In this document: positions 43,351 to 51,601 of the stretch, piece after piece | How the letters are laid out: each line of letters opens with the position of its first letter | Position numbering within the stretch: the stretch's first letter is position 1 | Assembly: GCF_021728415.1 (NCBI RefSeq) | Contig: NZ_JAKKDV010000001.1 | Span: forward strand, 973,977-1,037,976 | Origin: Flaviramulus multivorans | Lineage (GTDB): Bacteria; Bacteroidota; Bacteroidia; Flavobacteriales; Flavobacteriaceae | Length of the DNA stretch: 64,000 bases | Direction of reading: 5' to 3' | The notes under the pieces: model-generated | Database searches by the model: none | What the model was told of the DNA's origin: nothing | The model's input: the letters and a program-made list of their open reading frames with translations, nothing else | Program-made: the position numbers and the translations under genes

Positions 43351-43680
43351 ATGAGCGATATTAATATAAAAATAACAGACAGAGAAGGTGTTACACATGC
43401 GGTAATTGCACCTACCGATATGGCGATGAACCTTATGGAAGTTGTAAGATCTTATGAGTTGGCACCAGAAGGAACCATTGGTGTTTGTGGTGGTATGGCT
43501 ATGTGTGCTTCTTGCCAATGTTATGTGTTAAGCGATAACGAATTGCCAGAAATGAGCGATGATGAAGAAGCGATGCTTTCAGAAGCTTTTGATGTAAAGG
43601 AAAATTCGCGCTTAGGATGCCAAATACAAATGACACCAGATATGGAAGGTTTGGAGGTAGAGCTAGCTCCTGAGAGTTAA
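43351..43680 (+). CDS. Adrenodoxin-type 2Fe-2S ferredoxin
   Basis: The 109-residue electron carrier has the cluster ligands in GVCGGMAMCASCQCYV (CX5CX2C pattern) and the fourth Cys in SRLGCQIQM. The N-terminal half reads VTHAVIAPTDMAMNLMEVVRSYEL. These features fit adrenodoxin-type [2Fe-2S] proteins. Partner redox enzymes are not in the window. It is near the mrp-nifU Fe-S genes but separated by a probable promoter and convergent to the phosphoesterase gene. Confidence 0.92.
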   Translation: MSDINIKITDREGVTHAVIAPTDMAMNLMEVVRSYELAPEGTIGVCGGMAMCASCQCYVLSDNELPEMSDDEEAMLSEAFDVKENSRLGCQIQMTPDMEGLEVELAPES

Positions 43681-43683
43681 GCT

Positions 43684-44586
43684 TTATTCAGTTTTATAAT
43701 CAATCAATTTTCTTGGACCTTCTAAAAGTACTCTTACAATTTTAAGTGTACCATCATCAGTTGTTGCAATTTGCCACTTAATTAATGATATTTCGCCGTT
43801 TTCAATTTCAATACCTGTAATACTTCGTGGGTGTACACAACTACCATCATTAAAAAAAGCAATATCACCAGGTTCGGGAAACCGTGGACGATGTGTATGA
43901 CCAACAATCGTTAGTAAATTATTGTTTTCAATAATCCATTTTTTTGTTCTACGTTCTACTTTAATGAGTTCTTTATAATTTTTTGCAGGACTCGTGGGGT
44001 CTGCAATACCCATAACATTTAAGGGTTTCCATAGCACGCGAACCATAAATCGACTCCATTTCCAAAACAAAAAATTCCACCAATCAGCTTGATGACCATG
44101 CGTTAAAAATACTTCTTGCCCTGTCATACAATGTTTTAAAACGATGCCCTCATGGTAGGTAATATCTCCAAAAAGCTCAACATCTTCTCCAACTTTAGGA
44201 TCAAAATAGGTTGCTAAATGTTTTTTTACATAATCGGGATTTCTGTATACCATATCATGATTTCCCCATATCATGTGTAGCCGATTCTGTTTGTGAAATT
44301 CCTTCAAAAGCATGTACACATTTTTATGAGCATCTAAAATAGAGTCAAACGAAAGGTTTTCCCATAGCTCATCACCGTCTCCTAACTCGCAATATTGAAA
44401 ACCTTCGGCGTAATAATGTTTCAAGGCATGAAAGTAAATGTTTCGGTTGTTGGCAAAATCATCTGCAAAGCTATTATCGCCACGGTGACAATCACTAAAC
44501 AAGATAAATTTACTATCGTCATCAAATTCAACAATTTTTGAAGTTTTATAGGCGTTGTCTAATCTTTTTTTAGATGAAAGATTCAT
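43684..44586 (-). CDS. Calcineurin-like metallophosphoesterase
   Basis: The 300-residue protein has the dimetal phosphoesterase motifs SDCHRGDN, ELGDGDELWE, IWGNHDMVYR, THGHQADWW and IVGHTHRPRFP, in order. Similar bacteroidotal proteins resemble LpxH-like or SbcD-like hydrolases, but the substrate is not defined. The ATG giving MNLSSKKRLDNAYK was chosen; the longer open frame begins in a hydrophobic-looking run without a better start. It converges with the ferredoxin gene with 3 bp between the stops. Confidence 0.88.
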   Translation of the reverse strand: MNLSSKKRLDNAYKTSKIVEFDDDSKFILFSDCHRGDNSFADDFANNRNIYFHALKHYYAEGFQYCELGDGDELWENLSFDSILDAHKNVYMLLKEFHKQNRLHMIWGNHDMVYRNPDYVKKHLATYFDPKVGEDVELFGDITYHEGIVLKHCMTGQEVFLTHGHQADWWNFLFWKWSRFMVRVLWKPLNVMGIADPTSPAKNYKELIKVERRTKKWIIENNNLLTIVGHTHRPRFPEPGDIAFFNDGSCVHPRSITGIEIENGEISLIKWQIATTDDGTLKIVRVLLEGPRKLIDYKTE

Positions 44587-44746
44587 AACTAAATAAGCGA
44601 TTATTAAAGGTGATTCAATGAATGTTACATGTAAACTTTGAAAAATAATAATCATTTTCACACGAAAACATAAAGTAAATGTAAACAAAAATCGAATAAA
44701 AAATGCTTCACTAAATTAGGAGGCATTTTTATTAAAACTTATTGAA

Positions 44747-45541
44747 CTATTGTTTTGTATTTAACGCTTGAATTTTGAATGCTTTCCAATCCCTTTCTTG
44801 GATGTTATCAACCTTCTTAAGCATAAGCTTTCCAGATTCATAACCTGGTTCATCTGGCTTTTCAATTATAAAACCTACAACAAATCTTTCTGTTTTATCA
44901 AACCAAATATGTCCTCCTTTATAATCAAGACCTAATCCGTCTATTTTATATTTTAACAAATCCCTAGACCATTTATTTTCTTCATTTAAAAAGTTCATTT
45001 CTACCTTTCCGAAATCTTTCAATTCCGGTGGAGATTTTTGCAAATCTAAATCGAGAATATTAAAGGTAAAAGACTTAGGGAATTCTACCAGTGACTGGAA
45101 AGCAAAGCTTAAACTAGTAAAATCAAAATCATAACTGTGCCACGTGTTAGGTACATAATTAAATACCTGTTCATGTTCACCAAGCTTAATATGAATAGAT
45201 TTTTCTTCAGTGACATCCAAGGAACCAGATAAATGTTCATTGCCCAAATGATCAACCTTAAAAACCTTAAAATGATTTACATTATAACTAACTGTATCTA
45301 CCCATGCTCTTACAATTGTGGCGTGATTGTTTCCTGTATGCCATTTGAAAGATTCTATATGGCCATATTCCTTATAGTATATAGCTATTAACCCCTTGTT
45401 GCTCCCTTCGATATTGGATTTTTCGTATATGAATAATTTCCCAGAAAACGATTCGGGCTTTAACTCTTTACACCCAAAAAATATTAAAACTATGGTTGTA
45501 AACAATAAAGTTGTTAGGGTTCTTTCTTGATTTATAATCAT
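44747..45541 (-). CDS. Lipoprotein of unknown function
   Basis: The 264-residue protein has a signal peptide and the lipobox LIFFGC, giving a lipidated Cys at residue ~24. The mature part is beta-rich without a recognised domain. It contains YNVNHFKVFKVDHLGNEHLSG and LDYKGGHIWFDKTERFVVGF, the latter apparently a beta-hairpin. I cannot assign a family. It is separated by ~190 bp from glutaryl-CoA dehydrogenase upstream and by 160 bp from the phosphoesterase downstream, so probably stands alone. Confidence 0.7.
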   Translation of the reverse strand: MIINQERTLTTLLFTTIVLIFFGCKELKPESFSGKLFIYEKSNIEGSNKGLIAIYYKEYGHIESFKWHTGNNHATIVRAWVDTVSYNVNHFKVFKVDHLGNEHLSGSLDVTEEKSIHIKLGEHEQVFNYVPNTWHSYDFDFTSLSFAFQSLVEFPKSFTFNILDLDLQKSPPELKDFGKVEMNFLNEENKWSRDLLKYKIDGLGLDYKGGHIWFDKTERFVVGFIIEKPDEPGYESGKLMLKKVDNIQERDWKAFKIQALNTKQ

Positions 45542-45731
45542 TTTGATAAGTTTCTAATTCGACCTTGAATAGAAGGCTAATTTGCCTTTAAACATTAAGA
45601 CGACAAAAACTTTTATCAGTTACAATGATTTTTTTAATGAAGAATTAGACAATGTTATTTCATCGCGCTTACTTTTCAAGAACATAAAATTTATACAAGC
45701 TCTTTTTGCTTCGATAACAGCATTTAGAGTT

Positions 45732-46910
45732 TTATTTAAAAGCATTCAATCCTGTAATATCGAGCCCTGTAATAAGTAAGTGAATATCGTGAGTGCCCTC
45801 GTAAGTGATCACACTTTCAAGATTCATAGAATGTCGCATAATACTATATTCGCCGGTAATACCCATACCACCAAGTATTTGTCTTGCGTCACGGGCTATA
45901 TTGATAGCCATATCTACGTTGTTACGTTTTGCCATTGATATTTGAGCCGAAGTAGCTGTACCATTTTCCCTCATAACGCCTAGTCTCCAAGCTAAAAGTT
46001 GTGCTTTGGTAATTTCGGTAATCATTTCAGCAAGCTTTTTTTGTTGCAATTGAAACTGACCAATAGGTTTTCCAAATTGCATACGCTCTTTACTATATCT
46101 AAGTGCTGTGTCGTAGCAATCCATGGCGGCACCAATAGCTCCCCAAGCAATACCGTAGCGTGCAGAATCTAAACATCCTAATGGAGCACCCAAACCAGAT
46201 TTATTAGGTAATAAATTTTCTTTTGGCACTTTTACATTATCAAAAATAAGTTCTCCAGTTGAGCTAGCTCGCAATGACCATTTATTATGAGTTTCTGGTG
46301 TTGAAAATCCTTCCATGCCGCGTTCAACAATAAGCCCGTGAATACGTCCGCTTTCATCTTTAGCCCAAACAACAGCAACTTGCGCAAAGGGCGCATTTGA
46401 AATCCACATTTTTGCACCATTTAAAAGATAATGATCACCTTTATCTTTAAAATTGGTTACCATGCCTCCAGGATTACTCCCATGGTCTGGTTCAGTTAAT
46501 CCGAAACAGCCCATCCATTCACCACTGGCTAATTTTGGTAAGTATTTTTTCCTTTGTGCTTCGTTACCGTATTTCCAAATAGGATACATTACAAGTGAGG
46601 ACTGTACAGAAGCGGTACTACGAACGCCACTGTCGCCTCGTTCAATTTCTTGCATAATTAAACCATAAGAAATTTGATCTAAACCAGCACCACCATATTC
46701 AGATGGAATATAAGGACCAAAGGCACCAATATCTGCTAAACCATGTATTATTTGAGTGGGAAATTCCGCTTTTTGAGCGTACTCTTCGATAATTGGAGAA
46801 ACTTCACGCTTTACCCATTTGCGGGCAGCATCTCTAACTAATTTATGTTCATCTGTTAAGAGTTCGTCTAAGTTGTAATAATCTGGAGCTTCAAATAAAT
46901 CTGGTCGCAT
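45732..46910 (-). CDS. Glutaryl-CoA dehydrogenase (acyl-CoA dehydrogenase family)
   Basis: The 392-residue flavoenzyme has the acyl-CoA dehydrogenase pattern: CFGLTEPDHGSNPGG, WISNAPFAQVAVVWAKDE, ARYGIAWGAIGAAMDC, RMQFGKPIGQFQLQQKKLAEM and the C-terminal catalytic ESVITYEGTHDIHLLITG, where the Glu is the general base. GCDH-type features (ITYEGTHDIH, and the R in GDSGVRS) favour glutaryl-CoA dehydrogenase, which converts glutaryl-CoA to crotonyl-CoA in lysine and tryptophan degradation. This fits the saccharopine-dehydrogenase-like gene at 22 kb. Confidence 0.9.
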   Translation of the reverse strand: MRPDLFEAPDYYNLDELLTDEHKLVRDAARKWVKREVSPIIEEYAQKAEFPTQIIHGLADIGAFGPYIPSEYGGAGLDQISYGLIMQEIERGDSGVRSTASVQSSLVMYPIWKYGNEAQRKKYLPKLASGEWMGCFGLTEPDHGSNPGGMVTNFKDKGDHYLLNGAKMWISNAPFAQVAVVWAKDESGRIHGLIVERGMEGFSTPETHNKWSLRASSTGELIFDNVKVPKENLLPNKSGLGAPLGCLDSARYGIAWGAIGAAMDCYDTALRYSKERMQFGKPIGQFQLQQKKLAEMITEITKAQLLAWRLGVMRENGTATSAQISMAKRNNVDMAINIARDARQILGGMGITGEYSIMRHSMNLESVITYEGTHDIHLLITGLDITGLNAFK

Positions 46911-47011
46911 AAAATTTAATTTTATTCAGTGATGCTACAAATTTATTGAAAATAATAAATAAAAAAGATGTTTTTTTAAGAATAAAACAATTTTAGACGT
47001 GTAAAATAAAT

Positions 47012-47728
47012 CTACATTTTTAAATAAAAATCTTTGGTAAGATTTACATAATCTTCGGTATATTGATGTCTTTCAATTTCAATAACTAATTCGTGTTTTT
47101 TTATTTTGCTTTCATGGAAAGAAAACTCGAGTAAACTCCGTTTTATTTCTGAGTTATGGGTTCCTTTAACTCGTAACAATCTGTTTGGATAAAGGCTCAT
47201 TCTTGATGCTAATTTAATAACTGTTTCTTCTTCTTTAAAAGGAATGATTACCACAAAAATCCCATCCTTAGAAAGAAGTTTTGATACACTTTCCAATAAA
47301 TGATTAAAAGGCATGGCATCTTGAAATCGGGCTAAATCACGTTGATAGTTGGTAGTTTTATAGTCTTCTGAATAAAAAGGAGGATTGCATACAATTAAAT
47401 CATATGAGTCTTCAATTTCTTCAACAAATTCCTCCAAAGAAGCATGATAACAAAACAATCTATCGCTCCATGGTGATTGCTCAAAATTATCAACGCATTG
47501 TTCGTAAGCATTATCATCAATTTCAATAGCGTCAATTAATTGTGCATTGCTGCGTTGCGCTAGCATTAAAGATAAAATACCTGTGCCTGCTCCAATATCT
47601 AATATGGAAAATGGGTGGTTTTCCAAAGAAGTCCAAGCACCTAATAAAACAGCATCTGTACCAATTTTCATGGCGCATCTGTCTTGATTCACTTTAAATC
47701 TTTTAAACGTAAAAGGTTTATTGGGCAT
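47012..47728 (-). CDS. trmN6: tRNA1(Val) A37 N6-methyltransferase (TrmN6/YfiC)
   Basis: The 238-residue SAM-dependent methyltransferase has motif I ILDIGAGTGILSLMLAQRS and motif IV DLIVCNPPFYSEDYKT (NPPF, an amino-methylase signature). The start MPNKPFTFKRFKVNQDRCAMKIGTDAVLLGAW (in parts) is typical of YfiC. It modifies A37 of tRNA-Val in Escherichia coli. The gene lies downstream of a short gap from glutaryl-CoA dehydrogenase with no obvious terminator. Confidence 0.9.
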   Translation of the reverse strand: MPNKPFTFKRFKVNQDRCAMKIGTDAVLLGAWTSLENHPFSILDIGAGTGILSLMLAQRSNAQLIDAIEIDDNAYEQCVDNFEQSPWSDRLFCYHASLEEFVEEIEDSYDLIVCNPPFYSEDYKTTNYQRDLARFQDAMPFNHLLESVSKLLSKDGIFVVIIPFKEEETVIKLASRMSLYPNRLLRVKGTHNSEIKRSLLEFSFHESKIKKHELVIEIERHQYTEDYVNLTKDFYLKM

Positions 47729-47880
47729 CTGATTTCTTAAGGGTTCGAAAAATTAGACAAGCGGTACAATAAATAGTTAAAAAATGCTAAAGTATGTTAA
47801 AAATTATAATTATAAGTTCCATAACCAGTTATCTATACGTATATAAAGTTATCACGTTCAACTTTTAAAAAAGCGACAAA

Positions 47881-48330
47881 ATGAGTCATCCTGAAAAAAT
47901 AACAAAAAGACTTTATGATTTATTAAACATGAATTATGAAGTAGAGAGTATATATCTAGAAATTTTTAATACTATTGACAGACCAACATTGAAAGCATTT
48001 TTTAAAGAAAGAGGTTTGGAAAGACGTAAGTTTTGTAAAGAATTAAGAAGTGAAATATGGAATATTGGTAATGTTACAGAATATACTTCTGAGCTAGATG
48101 CAGATTTTTATAATGCATGTGCGAAGCTCAAAAACTTAATTGTATTAAAAGATGAAAATCAATTATTCGATGAAATTCATACTTTAAAAAAGTTAAGCGT
48201 TAAAGCTTACAATGCTTTGCTGATGGAGCCAAATTTGCCCTTAAAATTATGTAAAGTATTATCAAAACAACGTGATAGTATTCAATCTGCAATGCGTCTT
48301 TTAACTAGACAACTAGATTTAGTTGCTTAA
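47881..48330 (+). CDS. PA2169-family four-helix-bundle protein, paralogue 1
   Basis: The 149-residue helical protein has MNYEVESIYLEIFNTIDRPTLKAFFKERGLERRKFCKELRSEIW (in parts), matching the N-terminal part of the PA2169/DUF2383 ferritin-like family. Its second half (DENQLFDEIHTLKKLSVKAYNALLME) has lost most of the Glu residues that the paralogue at 50989 keeps in EEAIRGEEASLEEYNEIL. If the family binds metal, this copy is probably deficient. It converges on rimM with a 4 bp gap. Confidence 0.78.
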   Translation: MSHPEKITKRLYDLLNMNYEVESIYLEIFNTIDRPTLKAFFKERGLERRKFCKELRSEIWNIGNVTEYTSELDADFYNACAKLKNLIVLKDENQLFDEIHTLKKLSVKAYNALLMEPNLPLKLCKVLSKQRDSIQSAMRLLTRQLDLVA

Positions 48331-48334
48331 TATT

Positions 48335-48859
48335 TTAGAGGTACAAATCAATCAAACCATCGGGAGTTTCAACAGTGATGGTTTTTGTTTTTCTATTTAC
48401 TTCCACTATAAATTCATCATTCATAGGAATTAATATTTCCTTTCCGTTATTGTCAATTTCAAACAAAGCCTGTGCCGTAGAATCATTTATAGATTTTATA
48501 ATTCCTACTAGACCATAGTTTTTGTCTTCTATTTTAAAACCGATAACCTCATGAAAATAAAATTGATTACCCTCTAGTTTAGGTAAAACTTCTAAGGGTA
48601 AATACATGTCACATTTTAAAATGGAATCCGCATCATTTTCAGTATCTACTTCTTCAAACTTAATTCGTAACAATTCCGATTTATGCAATTGAGAGGATTC
48701 AACAAAAAAAGGAACCAGATTGTTTCTTAAATCTAAAAAAATAGCATCTAAATGTTCATAAATTTCTGGCTCATCAGTGTCTAATTTTGCCAAAACTTCA
48801 CCCTTAAAACTATATTTTTTTACGATTTTACCTAAGTAAAAACAATCTTCTTTTTTCAT
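48335..48859 (-). CDS. rimM: 16S rRNA processing factor RimM
   Basis: The 174-residue protein has the N-terminal RimM/YlxS-like barrel (FYLGKIVKKYSFKGEVLAKLDTDEPEIY) and a C-terminal PRC-barrel (YFHEVIGFKIEDKNYGLVGIIKSI, then EILIPMNDEFIVEVNRKTKTI). It binds the 30S head via S19 and helps mature 16S rRNA. It is downstream of rpsP, as in many bacteria, but separated from it by a hairpin with terminator features. trmD and rplS do not follow. Confidence 0.93.
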   Translation of the reverse strand: MKKEDCFYLGKIVKKYSFKGEVLAKLDTDEPEIYEHLDAIFLDLRNNLVPFFVESSQLHKSELLRIKFEEVDTENDADSILKCDMYLPLEVLPKLEGNQFYFHEVIGFKIEDKNYGLVGIIKSINDSTAQALFEIDNNGKEILIPMNDEFIVEVNRKTKTITVETPDGLIDLYL

Positions 48860-48927
48860 GACCTCATTAATTAAATTTTTAGGTTGCAGAAATAAATTCT
48901 GTATAATGCAAAACCATTTTGCATAAA

Positions 48928-48950
48928 AAACTCCGATAATTTATCGGAGT
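48928..48950 (-). terminator. Hairpin between rpsP and rimM (partial terminator or attenuator)
   Basis: CTCCGATAA and TTATCGGAG form a 9 bp stem with a 1-3 nt apparent loop, flanked by AAA / TTT. Read on the minus strand the run after it is TTTTTT. A second hairpin, ATGCAAAA-CCA-TTTTGCAT, lies at 48906-48924. Confidence 0.7.
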
Positions 48951-48974
48951 TTAAAAGTATAAAAAATATGTTTT

Positions 48975-49538
48975 TTATTCTTCTTCTTTTGAAGCTTCAG
49001 CCTCAGTAGCAGGAGCTTCTTCAGTTGCAGTTTCTTCTACAGTAGTAGCTTCAACTTCTTCAGTTGCTTCTTCTGCAACTTCTTCTACAACAGGCGCAGC
49101 TGCGGCAATTCTTGCTTCATTAGCCGCTTTTTCAGCTTCTAATGCAACAGCTTTTGCTTTCGCTTCAGCTTTTGATAAACCTTCAGCTTTCGCTTGAATT
49201 TTAGCTGCTTTTTCGTCTAACCAAGCATTGAATTTAGCATCAGCTTGCTCTTCAGTTAAAGCACCTTTTCTAACACCACCTACCAAATGATTTTTTAGTA
49301 AAGCTCCTTTATATGATAAAATTGCTTTAGCTGTGTCAGTTGGTTGTGCACCATTCTGTAACCATTTTACAGCGCCATCAACATTTAATTCAACTGTTGC
49401 TGGATTTGTGTTTGGATTGTAAGCACCTATTTTTTCTAAGTATTTACCATCTCTTTTTGAACGTGCATCAGCTGCAACAATCCAATAGTAAGGTTTCCCT
49501 TTTTTACCGTGTCTTTGTAATCTAATTTTTACTGGCAT
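48975..49538 (-). CDS. rpsP: 30S ribosomal protein S16 with Ala/Glu-rich C-terminal tail
   Basis: The 187-residue protein begins with the usual S16 domain ([44 protein letters not shown], in parts). That domain is ~80 residues in most bacteria; here the rest is an additional helical region (about residues 95-145) and an acidic Ala/Glu/Thr-rich repeat-like tail to residue 187. Extended S16 proteins are known in Bacteroidota, although tail function is unclear. It has a clear TTG-N19-TATCTTTG promoter and precedes rimM. Confidence 0.95.
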   Translation of the reverse strand: MPVKIRLQRHGKKGKPYYWIVAADARSKRDGKYLEKIGAYNPNTNPATVELNVDGAVKWLQNGAQPTDTAKAILSYKGALLKNHLVGGVRKGALTEEQADAKFNAWLDEKAAKIQAKAEGLSKAEAKAKAVALEAEKAANEARIAAAAPVVEEVAEEATEEVEATTVEETATEEAPATEAEASKEEE

Positions 49539-49585
49539 AATAATTAATTATTTGAGGTTCTCGACCTCGGTTATTAATGAGGGCG

Positions 49586-49615
49586 CAAAGATACTTTAAT
49601 ATTTTTAAATATCAA
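49586..49615 (-). promoter_or_regulatory. rpsP promoter, TTG-N19-TATCTTTG
   Basis: On the minus strand TTG (49615-49613) is followed by 19 bp and then TATCTTTG (49593-49586), an exact match to the Bacteroidota -33/-7 consensus. It is 47 bp upstream of the rpsP ATG. This is one of the two best promoter matches in the window. Confidence 0.8.
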
Positions 49616-49658
49616 TAGCTTATTTGTTTTTTAGAATAAATATTTAAACAGATGATTT

Positions 49659-50723
49659 TTAAAACAATAAGCAAACCGGTGATGGTATAGAAATGTCGTT
49701 TAAAAAGGACAGTTTTCCAGTGTTTGTATCAACATTGAAAACAGAAATATTATTACTTTTTTTGTTCGCTACCAACATAAATTTTCCTGTGGGATCTAAG
49801 GTAAAGTTTCGTGGCCAATCTCCATGAACACTTATATTTTGAATTTTTTCGAGTGTTCCATCGGTGATATTTCTTTTAAATACGGCAATGGAGTTTTCGC
49901 CTCTGTTAGAACCATATAAAAACTTTTCATCTTTACTTAAATGAATATCTGCACAAGAATTATCTCCAGAATAAGAACTTTCCAAAGTAGAATAATGATC
50001 TATTAAATCAAAACTATCATTAGCTTTTTTAGCAGCTGTAATGGTGCTAGCATATTCATTAATAATGTAAATAAAATTACCATCTTCTGTTAAAGTAAAA
50101 TGTCTTGGGCCTGCGTTTTCTGTAAGCTCTATTATGGAGTTCGCCTTTAAAACATAATTTTCATCTTGGTCTTTTCCATAGAGATAAACTGAATTTCTTC
50201 CCAAATCCGCGACAAAAAGATCATTTTTATAAAACTGAGCAGAATGTGCATGCGATTTTTGAATTGAGTCATTATGGTCAAAAATTTGAGCGGATTCACT
50301 TAAACTTCCATCATTATTAATATTATATAAAGCTATATTTCCACCTAGATAATTTGAAACCACGGCTTTTGTGGCTTCAGAATTTACAGAAACATGACAA
50401 GGCGCACCGCCAAAAGTTTTCTGAGTATTAATTAATTTTAATGTGCTGTCATCTTCAAGTTTAAAAGAAGAAATGCTTCCGTTTTCAGTTTCGCCAACGG
50501 CATAAATAAAACTTTTATCAGGAGAAAAGGTTATGAATGACGGATTTTCAGTTGCTGCTACTAATTTTAAGTCGCTAAGTATTCCAGTTTTGGTATCAAA
50601 CTGCAGTTGATAAATACCTTCACTATCTCCATTGGTGTACGTTCCAACATATAATGAAATGGGCTGAGGTTTACAATTCAAAAAAAATAGGGGTATCAAT
50701 AAAAGTAAAAATTTAAGTTTCAT
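49659..50723 (-). CDS. Lactonase-like seven-bladed beta-propeller lipoprotein
   Basis: The 354-residue protein has a lipobox in LFFLNCKPQ and a propeller of the lactonase (PF10282, YbhE/Pgl-like) family: ISLYVGTYTNGDSEGIYQLQFD, FSPDKSFIYAVGE, GAPCHVSVNSEATKAVVSNYLGGNIALY and GPRHFTLTEDGNFIYIINE. The cytosolic E. coli enzyme hydrolyses 6-phosphogluconolactone; this one is exported and lipid-anchored, so the substrate may be a different lactone or it may serve in sugar metabolism at the envelope. Confidence 0.85.
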   Translation of the reverse strand: MKLKFLLLLIPLFFLNCKPQPISLYVGTYTNGDSEGIYQLQFDTKTGILSDLKLVAATENPSFITFSPDKSFIYAVGETENGSISSFKLEDDSTLKLINTQKTFGGAPCHVSVNSEATKAVVSNYLGGNIALYNINNDGSLSESAQIFDHNDSIQKSHAHSAQFYKNDLFVADLGRNSVYLYGKDQDENYVLKANSIIELTENAGPRHFTLTEDGNFIYIINEYASTITAAKKANDSFDLIDHYSTLESSYSGDNSCADIHLSKDEKFLYGSNRGENSIAVFKRNITDGTLEKIQNISVHGDWPRNFTLDPTGKFMLVANKKSNNISVFNVDTNTGKLSFLNDISIPSPVCLLF

Positions 50724-50988
50724 TGGCGTAAGTTGTTAGCCAAAAGTAATATAAATTTAGAATATCGACCAATTTTGTTAAATACTCTTAAATCTATCAT
50801 AAATATCGTTAAAACCCTTGACATTACTGGGTTTTAGCCTTATGTTATATATGAAGATGTAAAGATTAGGCATCCTAAAAAATAAAACGGTTAGACAAAT
50901 TATTTATGTGTGTTTAATAATTAGTTTAACCATCAAAGATTCCTCGTGAGCTTTGAAAATGATAAAAACAAACACATGAAATTTAAAA

Positions 50989-51453
50989 ATGAAAATGAAT
51001 ATTATGAAGTACAGTGAAAAAATTTCAAACAAGTTAAATGAATTATTAGTAAAAAACTATGATGCCGAAAAAGGGTATTTAAATGCTATTGATAATATTG
51101 ATAATGATAGATTGAAAATGTTTTTTAAAAGGCGAGCTTCGGAACGAAGTGAGTTTGCAAAAGAATTAAGAACAGAAATCCTTCGCTATGGTGAATTACC
51201 TGAAGAATCAGGTAGTTTTAAAGGAACCATGCATAGAAATTGGATGACCTTGAAATCACTTTTTAGCTCAAATAATGAAGAGGCTATCTTGGAAGAAGCC
51301 ATTAGAGGCGAGGAAGCAAGTTTGGAAGAGTACAATGAAATCTTAAAAGATAAAACTTTACCACCAACTATTGACTCGTTATTGACAAAGCAAAAAAATG
51401 CTATACAAGCAGCCATTAATACTGAAAAAGTACATGAAGAATTAGTGTCGTAA
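50989..51453 (+). CDS. PA2169-family four-helix-bundle protein, paralogue 2
   Basis: The 154-residue helical protein resembles the PA2169/DUF2383 family. NYDAEKGYLNAIDNID and FFKRRASERSEFAKELRTEIL cover the first helix pair. The second pair keeps a Glu-rich EEAILEEAIRGEEASLEEYNEIL, as expected of a ferritin-like four-helix bundle. Several starts are possible (ATGs at 50989, 50995 and 51004). It has its own terminator. The upstream 265 bp gap holds an enterobacterial-like TTGACA-N17-TATGTT. It is most similar in this window to the gene at 47881. Confidence 0.8.
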   Translation: MKMNIMKYSEKISNKLNELLVKNYDAEKGYLNAIDNIDNDRLKMFFKRRASERSEFAKELRTEILRYGELPEESGSFKGTMHRNWMTLKSLFSSNNEEAILEEAIRGEEASLEEYNEILKDKTLPPTIDSLLTKQKNAIQAAINTEKVHEELVS

Positions 51454-51477
51454 ACATTAATTTTTGGTTAAGATTGG

Positions 51478-51501
51478 CGCAACCCTTGGGTTGCGTTTTT
51501 T
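51478..51501 (+). terminator. Intrinsic terminator after PA2169 paralogue 2
   Basis: CGCAACCC and GGGTTGCG form a tight stem followed by TTTTTT. It lies 25 bp beyond the stop. Confidence 0.85.
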
Positions 51502-51601
51502 GTTTACAACTGTTTATAACTTCACTTTAAATAAGTATAAATTCTATGTATTTTTATAAACTCGTTTTTAAACAAAACAAATCAACAGATAAACTTTTTA
51601 G

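Noticed and set aside
44698-44731. Possible terminator AAAAATGC...GCATTTTT after the lipoprotein gene
   Set aside because: The stem is short and the inner pairing is poor, so it was not listed as a feature.
45582-45779. 65-codon plus-strand frame in the gap after the lipoprotein gene
   Set aside because: It runs into the 3' end of glutaryl-CoA dehydrogenase on the opposite strand, has no recognisable motif and no promoter-like sequence.
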